A DNA stretch of 64,000 nucleotides from Perlabentimonas sp964490015 (GTDB lineage Bacteria > Bacteroidota > Bacteroidia > Bacteroidales > Tenuifilaceae), in NCBI GenBank assembly GCA_964490015.1, contig CAZBBA010000004.1, positions 1 to 64,000 on the forward strand. The letters are read 5' to 3'. The position numbers and the translations under genes are program-made. This document shows positions 45,672 through 54,750 of this stretch, piece by piece. The number at the start of each line of letters is the position of its first letter. Position 1 is the stretch's first letter. Below the pieces are notes generated by a model. The model saw only the letters and a program-made list of their open reading frames with translations, had not been told where the DNA came from and did no database searches.

Positions 45672-45694
45672 CCAACACAAATGCATATCATAAT

Positions 45695-45719
45695 AAGAAG
45701 CCGATTATTTCGGCTTCTT
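45695..45719 (+). terminator. Terminator of the glycogen locus
   Basis: AAGAAGCCGA (45695-45704) pairs with TCGGCTTCTT (45710-45719) around TTATT, followed by TTTGC. Confidence 0.85.
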
Positions 45720-45723
45720 TTGC

Positions 45724-45731
45724 TATTTTTG
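45724..45731 (+). promoter_or_regulatory. -7 box of ribF
   Basis: TATTTTTG, 16 bp before the ribF ATG and just after the preceding terminator. Short leader; no FMN riboswitch seen. Confidence 0.5.
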
Positions 45732-45747
45732 TGACCCAATTTAAAAC

Positions 45748-46680
45748 ATGATTATATTCCACAACATAGAAGAGGTAACCCTCGAAAGACCGGTTGTTAC
45801 AATTGGCTTCTTCGATGGCGTTCATCTTGGCCATAGCGAAATCATTAATACAGTTACTCGCCATGCTCAGGCTGTAAACAGAAACAGCTTGCTGATAACA
45901 TTTTGGCCTCACCCCCGAATGGTTCTTCACAACGACCCCGAACGATTAAAACTCCTATCAACCCTACAGGAAAAGCAGCAACTTGCCTGCGAAAATGGGA
46001 TTGATGCCCTTCTTGTCATGGAGTTTACGCTCGAACTTGCAGCAACAAGTGCGATACAGTTTATTGAAAATTTTTTGGCTAAAAAGCTAAACGCATCCAT
46101 AATCATCCTTGGGTATAACCACTCCTTTGGGCACAAGGGGCAGGGAAATTACAACCTACTTAAACAGCATGAGGATAATTTTAACTACCACGCAATCCAG
46201 GTGGATCCGGTGAGTATAAACGGAGTGGATGTGAGTTCAACAAAAATTCGCGAAGCGTTACTGACTGGCGATTTAAGCGCAGCAAATAATATGCTTGGCC
46301 GATCATACAACCTTTCGGGAACCATTGAGGGTGGACAGCAAATTGGGCGGTCATTAGGATTCCCTACCGCCAACATCAAACCAACCGACCAATCCAAACT
46401 AATCCCTGGCAACGGCGTGTACGCCGTTTGGGTCGATTATCAGGGTGTTTCGTATCCAGCCATGCTTAACATAGGAATTAGGCCAACCATTGGTGATGGG
46501 CTTGAGCGCACCATTGAGGCGCACATTATTGGTTTCGATCAAGTAATTTACAATGAGATGATAGATATCAAGTTTGTCGAAAAGATTAGAGAGGAGCAGA
46601 AATTCGCATCGCTCGATGCCCTAAAGCAACAGCTCGCACTCGACAAGAATGCAGCCCTTAAGAGGCTAGTCCCGCAGTAA
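45748..46680 (+). CDS. ribF: Bifunctional riboflavin kinase / FAD synthetase
   Basis: 310 residues, normal for RibF. N-terminal nucleotidyltransferase domain with TIGFFDGVHLGHSEI near 18-32 and the segment ILGYNHSFGHKGQGNY near 118; C-terminal flavokinase domain with GRSLGFPTANI near 203-213 and NIGIRPTIGDGLERTIEAHI near 238. It converts riboflavin to FMN and then FAD in the cytoplasm. Confidence 0.96.
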   Translation: MIIFHNIEEVTLERPVVTIGFFDGVHLGHSEIINTVTRHAQAVNRNSLLITFWPHPRMVLHNDPERLKLLSTLQEKQQLACENGIDALLVMEFTLELAATSAIQFIENFLAKKLNASIIILGYNHSFGHKGQGNYNLLKQHEDNFNYHAIQVDPVSINGVDVSSTKIREALLTGDLSAANNMLGRSYNLSGTIEGGQQIGRSLGFPTANIKPTDQSKLIPGNGVYAVWVDYQGVSYPAMLNIGIRPTIGDGLERTIEAHIIGFDQVIYNEMIDIKFVEKIREEQKFASLDALKQQLALDKNAALKRLVPQ

Positions 46681-46711
46681 GGATATCTCCCCTCATTTCA
46701 ATTTTTTACAT

Positions 46712-46719
46712 TATCTTTG
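46712..46719 (+). promoter_or_regulatory. -7 box of ahcY
   Basis: TATCTTTG, 73 bp before the ahcY start. No -33 element at the usual spacing. Confidence 0.45.
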
Positions 46720-46792
46720 CAACCCTAATTCTACAAATATCAGCAGTAATAAACAAGTAGATTTATCTATTTCAAATAAAACAACACGCATA

Positions 46793-48211
46793 ATGGAAAA
46801 CACCTTAACCACAACCCTCCCCTACAAGGTAAAGGATATCAATCTGGCCGAATGGGGCAGAAAAGAGATCAGCATAGCAGAAAAAGAGATGCCCGGACTT
46901 ATGGCCATCCGCAGAAAAAATTCTGCCGAAAAACCCCTAAAGGGAGCAAGAATCTCGGGATCGCTACACATGACAATTCAAACTGCGGTTCTCATTGAAA
47001 CGCTGGTTGAGCTGGGCGCCGATGTTCGCTGGGCTAGCTGCAACATCTTTTCAACACAGGATCACGCTGCCGCTGCCATTGCTGCCGCTGGCATTCCTGT
47101 TTTTGCCTGGAAAGGCGAAACCCTTGAGGAGTACTGGTGGTGTACAGCTCAGGCGCTTTCGTTCCCTGGCGGCAAAGGGCCGAACCTAATTGTTGACGAT
47201 GGTGGCGATGCAACTCTACTTATCCACATGGGCTACAAGGCCGAAAAAGATGCCAGCATCCTTAACATAGAGCCCGAAAGCATTGAGGAAGCCGAAATCC
47301 TTAAACTTCTGAAGAAAACCCTTGCAGAGGACAACCAAAAATGGCACAAAATGGCCAAGGCGTGGAAAGGTGTATCGGAAGAGACCACAACTGGCGTTCA
47401 CCGACTTTACCAGATGATGGAGCGCGGCGAGTTGCTTGTGCCTGCCATTAATGTGAACGATTCAGTAACCAAAAGCAAATTCGACAACCTCTACGGCTGC
47501 CGGGAATCGCTTGCCGATGGCATTAAGCGCGCCACCGACGTGATGATTGCCGGAAAAGTAGTTGTGGTTCTGGGCTATGGCGATGTGGGCAAGGGATGTG
47601 CTAAGAGCATGCGCGCTTATGGAGCACGTGTAATTGTTACCGAGATCGATCCCATTTGCGCTCTGCAAGCAGCCATGGAAGGATTTGAGATTAAACCCAT
47701 TGAGGATGCCCTTGATGAGGGAAATATCTTTGTAACCTGCACCGGAAACCGCGATGTTATTACCCTTGAGCATTTAATGGCGATGAAAGACCAAGCCATT
47801 GTTTGCAACATTGGTCACTTCGACAACGAGATTCAGGTTGAAAAGCTAAACAAGGCTCAGGGTGTACGCAAGGAAACGGTTAAACCACAGGTCGATCAGT
47901 ATTACTTTGCCGATGGCCGTTCAATCTTTATCCTGGCCGAAGGCCGTTTGGTTAACCTTGGCTGCGCCACTGGTCACCCAAGCTTTGTGATGAGTAACAG
48001 CTTCACAAACCAAACTCTTGCTCAGCTGGAGCTTTGGCAAAATGATTTAGCTGTTGATGTTTACCGTTTACCCAAACACCTCGACGAGGAGGTTGCTCGC
48101 CTTCACCTTGAACAGCTGGGAGTAAAACTTACCAAACTCACCAAGCAACAAGCCGATTACATTGGCGTAAGGGTTGAAGGCCCATACAAACCAGAGCACT
48201 ACAGGTACTAA
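46793..48211 (+). CDS. ahcY: Adenosylhomocysteinase
   Basis: 472 residues. Hydrolyses S-adenosylhomocysteine to adenosine and homocysteine, removing the product of methylation reactions. Seen: the substrate region CNIFSTQDHAAAAIA near 83-97, VNVNDSVTKSKFDNLYG near 221, the NAD motif GYGDVGKGCAKSMRAYGA near 262-279, TGNRDVITLEHL, CNIGHFDNEI, and the conserved C-terminus KPEHYRY. It is closed by a strong terminator. Confidence 0.98.
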   Translation: MENTLTTTLPYKVKDINLAEWGRKEISIAEKEMPGLMAIRRKNSAEKPLKGARISGSLHMTIQTAVLIETLVELGADVRWASCNIFSTQDHAAAAIAAAGIPVFAWKGETLEEYWWCTAQALSFPGGKGPNLIVDDGGDATLLIHMGYKAEKDASILNIEPESIEEAEILKLLKKTLAEDNQKWHKMAKAWKGVSEETTTGVHRLYQMMERGELLVPAINVNDSVTKSKFDNLYGCRESLADGIKRATDVMIAGKVVVVLGYGDVGKGCAKSMRAYGARVIVTEIDPICALQAAMEGFEIKPIEDALDEGNIFVTCTGNRDVITLEHLMAMKDQAIVCNIGHFDNEIQVEKLNKAQGVRKETVKPQVDQYYFADGRSIFILAEGRLVNLGCATGHPSFVMSNSFTNQTLAQLELWQNDLAVDVYRLPKHLDEEVARLHLEQLGVKLTKLTKQQADYIGVRVEGPYKPEHYRY

Positions 48212-48233
48212 TTCACAAAAAAAACTACACACC

Positions 48234-48269
48234 AAAAGAGGTTGACCAGCAAAGGCTCAACCTCTTTTT
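48234..48269 (+). terminator. Terminator of ahcY
   Basis: AAAAGAGGTTGA (48234-48245) pairs with TCAACCTCTTTT (48257-48268) over 11 bases, ending in TTTTT. Confidence 0.88.
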
Positions 48270-48283
48270 AGATGGTTGCTACC

Positions 48284-48847
48284 ATGCAAAACGACATTAA
48301 AGCCGCAGCTGAGGTACTTAAAAACGGGGGGCTAATTCTATACCCAACCGACACTATTTGGGGTATTGGATGCGATGCCACAAACCCAGAGGCCGTTGCC
48401 AAAATATATAAGCTAAAGCAGCGCGAGGACACCAAAAGCATGCTAGTGCTTATAGAAAACCCAAACCTTTTGAATATATACCTTGAACAGGTACCTGAGA
48501 TTGCCTGGGATTTAATTGATGTTACAGACAAACCGCTAACCATTATCTACCCAAAAGCCAAAAATCTGGCCAAAAACCTTGTTGCTGCCGATGGCAGCAT
48601 TGGCATAAGGGTGGTTAAACATGTGTTCTGCGAAAGGCTCCTCCAATCTTTCCGAAAGCCCATCGTTTCAACATCTGCTAATATCTCGGGGCAACCTTTC
48701 CCAAAAAGTTTCAACACTATCGATACCACTATTGTGAATGGAGTAGGCCTAGTTGTGCCCCAATTCTACGAGGAGAGTAAAAACCCAGTACCCTCGGAAG
48801 TTATCCAACTTGGGTTAAGGGGTGAAATAAAGGTTATAAGAGAGTAA
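48284..48847 (+). CDS. tsaC: Threonylcarbamoyl-AMP synthase (TsaC/Sua5 family, short form)
   Basis: 187 residues from the ATG at 48284 (MQNDIKAAAEVL); another ATG at 48272 lies only 3 bp after the terminator T-run and is less likely. YrdC fold: GGLILYPTDTIWGIGCDA near 18-35, KLKQREDTKSMLVLI, and the SIGIRVV and VSTSANISGQPFPKS segments. Makes threonylcarbamoyl-AMP for the t6A37 tRNA modification. The C-terminal Sua5 extension is absent. Its stop overlaps a TAATTTTG box (48845-48852) that may drive the next gene. Confidence 0.9.
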   Translation: MQNDIKAAAEVLKNGGLILYPTDTIWGIGCDATNPEAVAKIYKLKQREDTKSMLVLIENPNLLNIYLEQVPEIAWDLIDVTDKPLTIIYPKAKNLAKNLVAADGSIGIRVVKHVFCERLLQSFRKPIVSTSANISGQPFPKSFNTIDTTIVNGVGLVVPQFYEESKNPVPSEVIQLGLRGEIKVIRE

Positions 48848-48885
48848 TTTTGACAAACTAATTTAACCATTTTTAAACTGAAATA

Positions 48886-49311
48886 ATGGATTACATTTTT
48901 AATCACGCACATCCAATCCAGGTTAGGTTTAACGATATTGATATGCTGGGGCACACCACCAACTCGGTGTATATGCAGTACTTCGACTTGGGCAGGCTAC
49001 ATTACTTTCTCGACGTTCTCAAAGAGCGAATGGACTGGGAAGTGGAAGGGCTTATAGTTGTTAGCGTAAACGTGAATTTTTTGGCTCAAATTAAGTTTTA
49101 CGATGAACTGGAAGTGAGAACCAAAATTGTGAAGATGGGTAACAAAAGCCTCGAGATGATTCAGCAGATATACAACAAAACAACATATACTATTGCTGCC
49201 GACTGCAAGTCGATTATGGTAGGATACTGTGGAAAAGATGAAACTAGCATCACGCTGCCAAATAGATGGCGCGAAGCTATTGCGGCGTTCGAGAAAGAAA
49301 TAAGTTTTTAG
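48886..49311 (+). CDS. Acyl-CoA thioesterase, 4HBT/YbgC type
   Basis: 141 residues, one hot-dog domain. The active-site region is VRFNDIDMLGHTTNSVYMQYFDLGR near 11-35, with the Asp of the DxxGH-type motif. It likely hydrolyses a small or medium acyl-CoA. Converges on rimM with a 1-bp gap between stops. Confidence 0.87.
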   Translation: MDYIFNHAHPIQVRFNDIDMLGHTTNSVYMQYFDLGRLHYFLDVLKERMDWEVEGLIVVSVNVNFLAQIKFYDELEVRTKIVKMGNKSLEMIQQIYNKTTYTIAADCKSIMVGYCGKDETSITLPNRWREAIAAFEKEISF

Positions 49312-49312
49312 G

Positions 49313-49828
49313 CTACAGATCGGTTAGGCCCTCTGGCAAATCCATGATAAGGGTTTTGGAATCCTCATCAATATCAACAATAAAATCGGGCGAGGCAGGA
49401 ATCATCATCTCATTCCCAGAAGCACCGGTAATTTCGAAAACAAGATTTCCCGAATAATCCTGTAACGTGTCTATTATCCCCAGTTTTACTCCCTGCTGGG
49501 TCATTACGGTGAATCCCACTAAATCGTCAAGAAAAAGCTCATCGTTGGGTTTGCTTTGCTTTATCTCGGCAAAAATTTTTAAACCAACCAGGCCTTCGGC
49601 CTGTGGCAAGTCATCAATATCATCAAATTTGATGAGCGAAGAATCCCCGCCTTTGCTCCTGATTGAATGTATAAAAAAAGGAATCGGTATTCCCTCAATA
49701 AGAAGGAACACCGATTCTAATTTGTGGTCTTCAGGGTAGAAGTCGTTTGACCAGCTTACCTGAAGTTCGCCATTTACTCCGTGAGTTCGTTGAATTTTTC
49801 CAATCTCAATAAGTTGAGGATGGTTCAT
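49313..49828 (-). CDS. rimM: Ribosome maturation factor RimM
   Basis: 171 residues. N-terminal RimM barrel (EIGKIQRTHGVNGELQVSW near 6-24, IKFDDIDDLPQAEGLVGLKIF) and C-terminal PRC-barrel (LVGFTVMTQQGVKLGIIDTL, MMIPASPDFIVDIDEDSKTL). Helps assemble the 30S head by binding S19. Same direction as rpsP, 25 bp downstream, the usual pairing. Confidence 0.95.
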   Translation of the reverse strand: MNHPQLIEIGKIQRTHGVNGELQVSWSNDFYPEDHKLESVFLLIEGIPIPFFIHSIRSKGGDSSLIKFDDIDDLPQAEGLVGLKIFAEIKQSKPNDELFLDDLVGFTVMTQQGVKLGIIDTLQDYSGNLVFEITGASGNEMMIPASPDFIVDIDEDSKTLIMDLPEGLTDL

Positions 49829-49853
49829 AAGGGATATCCCTACACTTTAGGAG

Positions 49854-50402
49854 TTAAGCTTCGGCTTGCTCGTCAGCCACTTGCTCGTCGGCTGCGTCTT
49901 CGGTTGCGTCAGCAGCAGCTGATTTAGCCTCTTTAGCGGCTAGTTCGGCTTGCTTCTTGGCAATTTCCTGAGCACGGGCTTCGCGAACTTTAGCTTCAGC
50001 CTCAATTCGTTTTACCATGTCGTCCTTTTCGCCTTTGGCGAGACGATCTACTTTGGCTTGAACTTTAGACTCTTTCTCCTTGGTCCAAGCATCGAACTTT
50101 GTCTCTACTTGCTCAGGAGTTAAAGCTCCTTTTTTCACGCCATCAAGCAGGTGTTTTTTCATTAAAACACCCTTGTACGATAGGATAGCCCTAGCGGTAT
50201 CGGTAGGTTGAGCGCCATTCTGCAGCCAATCCAATGCCCTATCAAAATTTAATTCAATAGTAGCAGGATCAGTGACAGGATTGTACGAACCAATCCTCTC
50301 GATGAATCTGCCATCCCGTGGCGCCCTGCTATCCGCCACCACGATATGGTAGAAAGGTGCTCTCTTCCGTCCGTGGCGACTAAGTCTGATTTTTACAGGC
50401 AT
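49854..50402 (-). CDS. rpsP: Ribosomal protein S16 with long C-terminal extension
   Basis: 182 residues, about twice the common S16 length. Residues 1-80 are S16 (MPVKIRLSRHGRKRAPFYHIV, RDGRFIERIGSYNPV, WLQNGAQPTDTARAIL). The rest is a charged helical tail rich in Ala, Glu and Lys (KESKVQAKVDRLAKGEKDD, ending EQVADEQAEA). Such extended S16 proteins are known in Bacteroidota. First gene of rpsP-rimM. Confidence 0.97.
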   Translation of the reverse strand: MPVKIRLSRHGRKRAPFYHIVVADSRAPRDGRFIERIGSYNPVTDPATIELNFDRALDWLQNGAQPTDTARAILSYKGVLMKKHLLDGVKKGALTPEQVETKFDAWTKEKESKVQAKVDRLAKGEKDDMVKRIEAEAKVREARAQEIAKKQAELAAKEAKSAAADATEDAADEQVADEQAEA

Positions 50403-50524
50403 ACTTAAACGCTTTTTTAGTTAAACCTACATTATTTTTGCGGGGCAAAGGTAATAGTTTTTTATTAATTGTCAGCATGTTTTAAATGGCAAAACAAAAA
50501 AACATGGGGGTCTGATTACTTACC

Positions 50525-50569
50525 ACTCACTGGGTGACTACCCGCTATGCAGACAGTCACCCAGCGAGT
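50525..50569. repeat. 15-bp hairpin, copy 2 of the two-copy element
   Basis: 50525-50539 pairs with 50555-50569 with one mismatch, around a 15-base loop. It follows the mutL stop by 20 bp. The stem start (ACTCA..GGG.TGA) and the flank GAGTATAAATAAAAG resemble the element at 5892-5938. Confidence 0.75.
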
Positions 50570-50589
50570 ATAAATAAAAGCGAGGTAAA

Positions 50590-52434
50590 CTACCTAAATC
50601 GCTTCTCCAGCTCATCAACACCTAAAATGGTGATGGTAGGTTTTCCATCAGGCGAAACGTTGGGTTGCTGACAGGCAAACAGCTTATCAACCAAATCCTG
50701 CATCTCAATGGGCTCGAGCTGACGATTATAGGGGATAGATGATGCTTTGGCCAACGATTGGGCTAACCTATGATGAATATCGGCTCCCTGTTCGGCTGTG
50801 TTCTCCTTAAAAGCGCCCAAGAAATCATGAATAAGCTGCTCGGCATTGCTAACCTTAACGTTAGCTGGCAAAGCATTTACGGCAATTGTGTTTTGCCCAA
50901 GGAAGCCAATTACAACGCCTAATGCGGCCAAGTCGTCGGCAACAGCGTGCAGAAGGGCAAAATCGCCAGAGCTCATCTCGATAGATTGAGGAAAAAGTTC
51001 CTGCTGCGAGCTGGCCGAACCCATTGAAAGGGTTAGCAGGTAATTCTCGAACAGAATGCGCTCATGCGCACGTTTCTGATCAATTACCATTAATCCCGAC
51101 TTAACCGAGGTTAAAATAAAGCGATTTTTCAGCTGAAAAAAACGCTGTGAGGCCTTTGGAAAAACTGGTTCACTTTCGGTTTTGCTAAACAAGTGTGAAC
51201 TTGATTCCTCTTGCTTACTCTCAAAACCCGAGCCTTGCTGCTGCAGGAATAGATCCTGCCATCCCCTTGTCGACGGCCTATTATGCCCATGAACTTGCTG
51301 TGAGGAAGAACGGCTAACGTAATCGCGGTCGAAGGGATTAAAATCGGGATTTACCTCAATCTCGGGTGGACTAACAGGAGCACTTTTAGGGAAAAAGGGA
51401 ATATCTATTACCATCTCCGTCTCAAAGTCGATGGAGGGAACTATGGCAAACTTTCCCATCGCCTCCCTCACTCCGGCATTAAGAATTTGCCATATCATCC
51501 TCTCATCCTCAAACTTAATCTCGGTTTTGGTGGGATGAATATTCACATCTATAGTTCCTGGATCGGTTTTGAGGAATATAAAGTAAGGAGGAATAGTATC
51601 GGGTGGAATAAGCTTTTCGTACGCCTTCATCACAGCTTTGTGAAGGTAGGCGTTTTTCATATACCGGTTATTCACAAAGAAAAACTGCTCTCCCGGACTC
51701 TTTTTCGCACACTCGGGTTTTCCAATAAAACCGCTAATCTCCACCACCGATGTGTGAGTGTTTATGTCGAGCAGGTACTGCCCAATACTTTTACCCATTA
51801 GGTATGTAATGCGCTGCTTAATATTGCCTGCAGGCAGCTTGTAGATATCAGCACCATTGTGCGAGAGCATAAATGCCACCTGTGGATTTGCCAGCGATAC
51901 CCGTTGAAACTCGCTGATAATATGCTTTAGCTCTAGCGAAGTGCTTTTCAGAAATTTCCGACGTGCTGGAATATTGAAGAAAAGATTTTTTACACTTATT
52001 GATGTTCCCACCGTACACGAAACAGCCTCATGTTCTAACAGCTCAGAGCCATAAATACGAATGCTTGTACCAACCTGACTTTCGGGAATTCGGGTTTTCA
52101 TCTCCACCTCAGCAACGGCTGCAATTGAGGCTAATGCCTCGCCCCTAAAACCCATGGTTTGTATGGCAAACAGGTCGTTTGCCTCCCTGATTTTTGATGT
52201 GGCGTGGCGTTCGAAGCAAAGGCGAGCATCGGTTTCAGACATACCGCAACCATCGTCTATCACCTGAATAAGGGCTTTTCCCCCATCGCGAACAATTACC
52301 TGAACACTGCTAGCTCCGGCATCAATGGAGTTTTCCATTAATTCCTTAACCACCGATGCGGGGCGTTGCACCACCTCGCCAGCGGCAATCTGGTTGGCAA
52401 CCGAATCGGGTAAAAGCTGAATTACATCGGGCAT
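50590..52434 (-). CDS. mutL: DNA mismatch repair protein MutL
   Basis: 614 residues. GHKL ATPase N-domain: QIAAGEVVQRPASVVKELMEN near 14-34, DAGASSVQV, DDGCGMSETDA, ATSKI, GFRGEALASI near 95-104. DNA-binding transducer region to about 330 (NIHPTKTEIKFEDE). A variable linker, then the C-terminal dimerisation domain. The endonuclease motif DQHA(x)2E(x)4E seen in some MutL proteins reads DQKRAHERILFENY here, close but with an inserted basic residue, so nicking activity is uncertain. Couples MutS recognition to repair. Confidence 0.95.
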   Translation of the reverse strand: MPDVIQLLPDSVANQIAAGEVVQRPASVVKELMENSIDAGASSVQVIVRDGGKALIQVIDDGCGMSETDARLCFERHATSKIREANDLFAIQTMGFRGEALASIAAVAEVEMKTRIPESQVGTSIRIYGSELLEHEAVSCTVGTSISVKNLFFNIPARRKFLKSTSLELKHIISEFQRVSLANPQVAFMLSHNGADIYKLPAGNIKQRITYLMGKSIGQYLLDINTHTSVVEISGFIGKPECAKKSPGEQFFFVNNRYMKNAYLHKAVMKAYEKLIPPDTIPPYFIFLKTDPGTIDVNIHPTKTEIKFEDERMIWQILNAGVREAMGKFAIVPSIDFETEMVIDIPFFPKSAPVSPPEIEVNPDFNPFDRDYVSRSSSQQVHGHNRPSTRGWQDLFLQQQGSGFESKQEESSSHLFSKTESEPVFPKASQRFFQLKNRFILTSVKSGLMVIDQKRAHERILFENYLLTLSMGSASSQQELFPQSIEMSSGDFALLHAVADDLAALGVVIGFLGQNTIAVNALPANVKVSNAEQLIHDFLGAFKENTAEQGADIHHRLAQSLAKASSIPYNRQLEPIEMQDLVDKLFACQQPNVSPDGKPTITILGVDELEKRFR

Positions 52435-52443
52435 AGAAGGATA

Positions 52444-52728
52444 CTAATAGTAGAACATGTAATAAGCAAGCAGGCAAAGAATAATAAAAAAAACAACCAA
52501 CCTTAGGCTTGAGCCCCTGTTTATTCGGCCTTTCATCTTCTGCTCGTACTGCCTCCGCATTTGCCCACGGATTAGCGAAACTCGAGGGGAATCACCATCG
52601 GTTAAACCCATCTCCTGCTTTATTTGCTTTTCGCGTTCCCTGAGGGCTTCCTTGCGAGCATCGTAGTACTGGGGCGTATACTCAAACCGCTTGGGTTTTG
52701 GAGTCTTAAAGAAAGTTATCATTCCCAT
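52444..52728 (-). CDS. Small tail-anchored protein upstream of mutL
   Basis: 94 residues. A basic, Lys/Arg/Glu-rich soluble part (MGMITFFKTPKPKRFEYTPQ, DARKEALREREKQIKQE) followed by one C-terminal membrane helix (LRLVVFFIILCLLAYYMFYY). It ends 9 bp before mutL, in the same direction, so probably co-transcribed. Similar small proteins seem common in Bacteroidota; function unknown. Confidence 0.78.
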   Translation of the reverse strand: MGMITFFKTPKPKRFEYTPQYYDARKEALREREKQIKQEMGLTDGDSPRVSLIRGQMRRQYEQKMKGRINRGSSLRLVVFFIILCLLAYYMFYY

Positions 52729-52830
52729 GGCTTAGTATTTTAGATGATCTTTTCCACTTTAAAAAAATATCAGAGTGCAACTAAATCGGAAGCTCAAAAA
52801 ATCTTCCAATAGGCATTAGCCTGGTAAACA

Positions 52831-53400
52831 TTATAGACCGGTCACCCGGTCGGGGTTATTTCGAATAAAATCGGCCCAACTAGAAGCCCGCTTGCCACCT
52901 ACCTCAACTTTCTGCTGGTAAAAGTGGCAAACTGCTGCAGCCAATCCATCGGTAGCATCCAGTGTTTTTGTATCAAAGGCCTTTGTTTTAAGTATACTCT
53001 GCAACATTGCAGCCACCTGCTCTTTGGAGGCATTTCCCTGGCCAGTAATGGCCAGCTTAATTTTTCGGGGAGCGTACTCAAAAATTGGAACCGAACGCGA
53101 AAGTGCAGCAGCCATGGCCACACCCTGAGCTCGTCCCAGCTTAAGCATACTCTGCACGTTTTTCCCAAAGAAAGGAGCCTCAATGGCCACGTCGTCGGGC
53201 AAGTACTGATCGACCAGCTGCTGAACCCGCTCATATATCACCTTTAGCTTAAGGTAATGGTCGGTGTACTTTTTGAGTTCAATTATACCCAGCACCACAA
53301 GTTCCACATTATTTTTACCACTGGCCTTAATAATACCATACCCTAGAACCGTTGTACCAGGGTCAATCCCAAGAATTACTCGTTCGGGTTGTAAGTTCAC
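52831..53400 (-). CDS. ruvC: Holliday junction resolvase RuvC
   Basis: 189 residues. RNase H-like fold with the four acidic residues: Asp in LGIDPGTTVLGYGII near 11, Glu in AIEAPFFGKN near 74, and two Asp in DATDGLAAAVCH near 148-151. Cuts Holliday junctions with RuvAB during recombination. ruvA/ruvB are not in the window. Confidence 0.95.
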   Translation of the reverse strand: MNLQPERVILGIDPGTTVLGYGIIKASGKNNVELVVLGIIELKKYTDHYLKLKVIYERVQQLVDQYLPDDVAIEAPFFGKNVQSMLKLGRAQGVAMAAALSRSVPIFEYAPRKIKLAITGQGNASKEQVAAMLQSILKTKAFDTKTLDATDGLAAAVCHFYQQKVEVGGKRASSWADFIRNNPDRVTGL

Positions 53401-53503
53401 AAACTGATTACATCTTTGATTTGCTACAAAGATACTAAAACCAAGGGGAATTGGTGTGGAATTATTACTCCTTAGCTAATATCGGGCTTACTATTAATTG
53501 CCA

Positions 53504-54739
53504 CTACCAAGCACCAATCTCGGCCTTTAAACCCTTACGGGTTGGGTACAACACACTTTGAGCGGGCGAAAAATCGGACTTGGACTTACTCCCATCAAGA
53601 AATGCCATTGCAGCGGCTATACAGCTTTCCCTTAAATCGCCAAAGGGGTAGTTTATATTGTCGGATGCGGGAATATTTACAGGAATTCCCTCATAGTAAT
53701 CGCCCTCGTTGTTGGCATTCAAAACCTTAAAGCAGATGGGAACAAAAGCCCAATCGAATGCTGGAGAGGTAAACGCGTACATCCCCACAGGTTTCCCATA
53801 GGTGCGCGAACCCACTAAAGTAACCTCTATGTGAGGGAACAAACCATTAATTAACAGTTCGCTGGCCGAGGCCGAATTCTCGGTGGTGATAAAAACAACC
53901 CTATTTAGAGGCAAAGCATAGGAATGGTTGCTGATAAGGAATGATTCATTTCTCTTTGTCTGCTTATCGTTATGAACATATTTCCCTAACACGCTACCGG
54001 CCGCAACCTTACCCGCAATTAGACTTGCAAGATGTTCTGCAGTATTAATTGCACCTCCCCCATTATACCTTAGGTCTACAATAAGCTCGGTAACTCCATC
54101 CATAACAAAGTGGCTAAAGGTTTCGGTTAGCTCGTTAACAGTGGGGCCAACAAATCCCTTAAGCACAAAGTAACCTACCTTGGCCGATGCTGTTGTGTAA
54201 ACCGTATCCATCAATACAGTATTCATTTGAATAACTCTTTTGGAGACATCCTGCGTGTAGGGCTGCTCTTCTAAATCAACAAAAGTAAAGGTTGCTGAAC
54301 TTTCGGCGAGCAGATTATTGATGTTATTAATGGTTGGTGTATTCCCATTAATTGCACTTACTCTCCATCCCCTATCAACGCCGATAGCACGCATGGGGGA
54401 ATCCTCAAAAATAAAGGTGATGCGAAGCTGATTCTGGGCATCAAACCCTAAACCTATTCCATAGCCAACGTATTCGGCGTTTTGGTAATAAGCCTCTAAT
54501 TCCTGCTTGGTTGTTATATAGCTCCACCTGTCGAGTTCCTTGTAAGTAAGAGCATTGAGAAGTTCCACGGGCGAAGGATAACTATTTGGATCAACAGTTG
54601 GCATCAAATCGTACCAAAGGTAATACTCCTCCATAACGTTAAGAAGTTCCTGGTTAACGTTAACTGGCTCATCCTTTTTGCATCCAAATAGGATGCTGGT
54701 GAGTATTAGAAAAAGGGGGATAAATGTAATTTTTTTCAT
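53504..54739 (-). CDS. S41 family (C-terminal processing-like) protease lipoprotein
   Basis: 411 residues. Lipobox ILFGC near 16-20. A PDZ-like part (YGIGLGFDAQN, PMRAIGVDRGWRVSAING) precedes the S41 fold: ELIVDLRYNGGG near 222-233, catalytic Ser in TTENSASASELLING near 290, and Lys in GSRTYGKPVG near 316. Likely periplasmic side of the envelope. Followed upstream by an EamA transporter gene, 11 bp gap, apparently the same operon. Confidence 0.9.
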   Translation of the reverse strand: MKKITFIPLFLILTSILFGCKKDEPVNVNQELLNVMEEYYLWYDLMPTVDPNSYPSPVELLNALTYKELDRWSYITTKQELEAYYQNAEYVGYGIGLGFDAQNQLRITFIFEDSPMRAIGVDRGWRVSAINGNTPTINNINNLLAESSATFTFVDLEEQPYTQDVSKRVIQMNTVLMDTVYTTASAKVGYFVLKGFVGPTVNELTETFSHFVMDGVTELIVDLRYNGGGAINTAEHLASLIAGKVAAGSVLGKYVHNDKQTKRNESFLISNHSYALPLNRVVFITTENSASASELLINGLFPHIEVTLVGSRTYGKPVGMYAFTSPAFDWAFVPICFKVLNANNEGDYYEGIPVNIPASDNINYPFGDLRESCIAAAMAFLDGSKSKSDFSPAQSVLYPTRKGLKAEIGAW

Positions 54740-54750
54740 TGCTTTGGGTA

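Noticed and set aside
45724..45747. FMN riboswitch before ribF
   Set aside because: The leader is under 20 bases, too short for an RFN element.
48845..48885. Separate transcript start for the thioesterase gene
   Set aside because: A TAATTTTG box overlaps the previous stop, but no -33 element is present and co-transcription with tsaC is equally likely; not listed as a feature.
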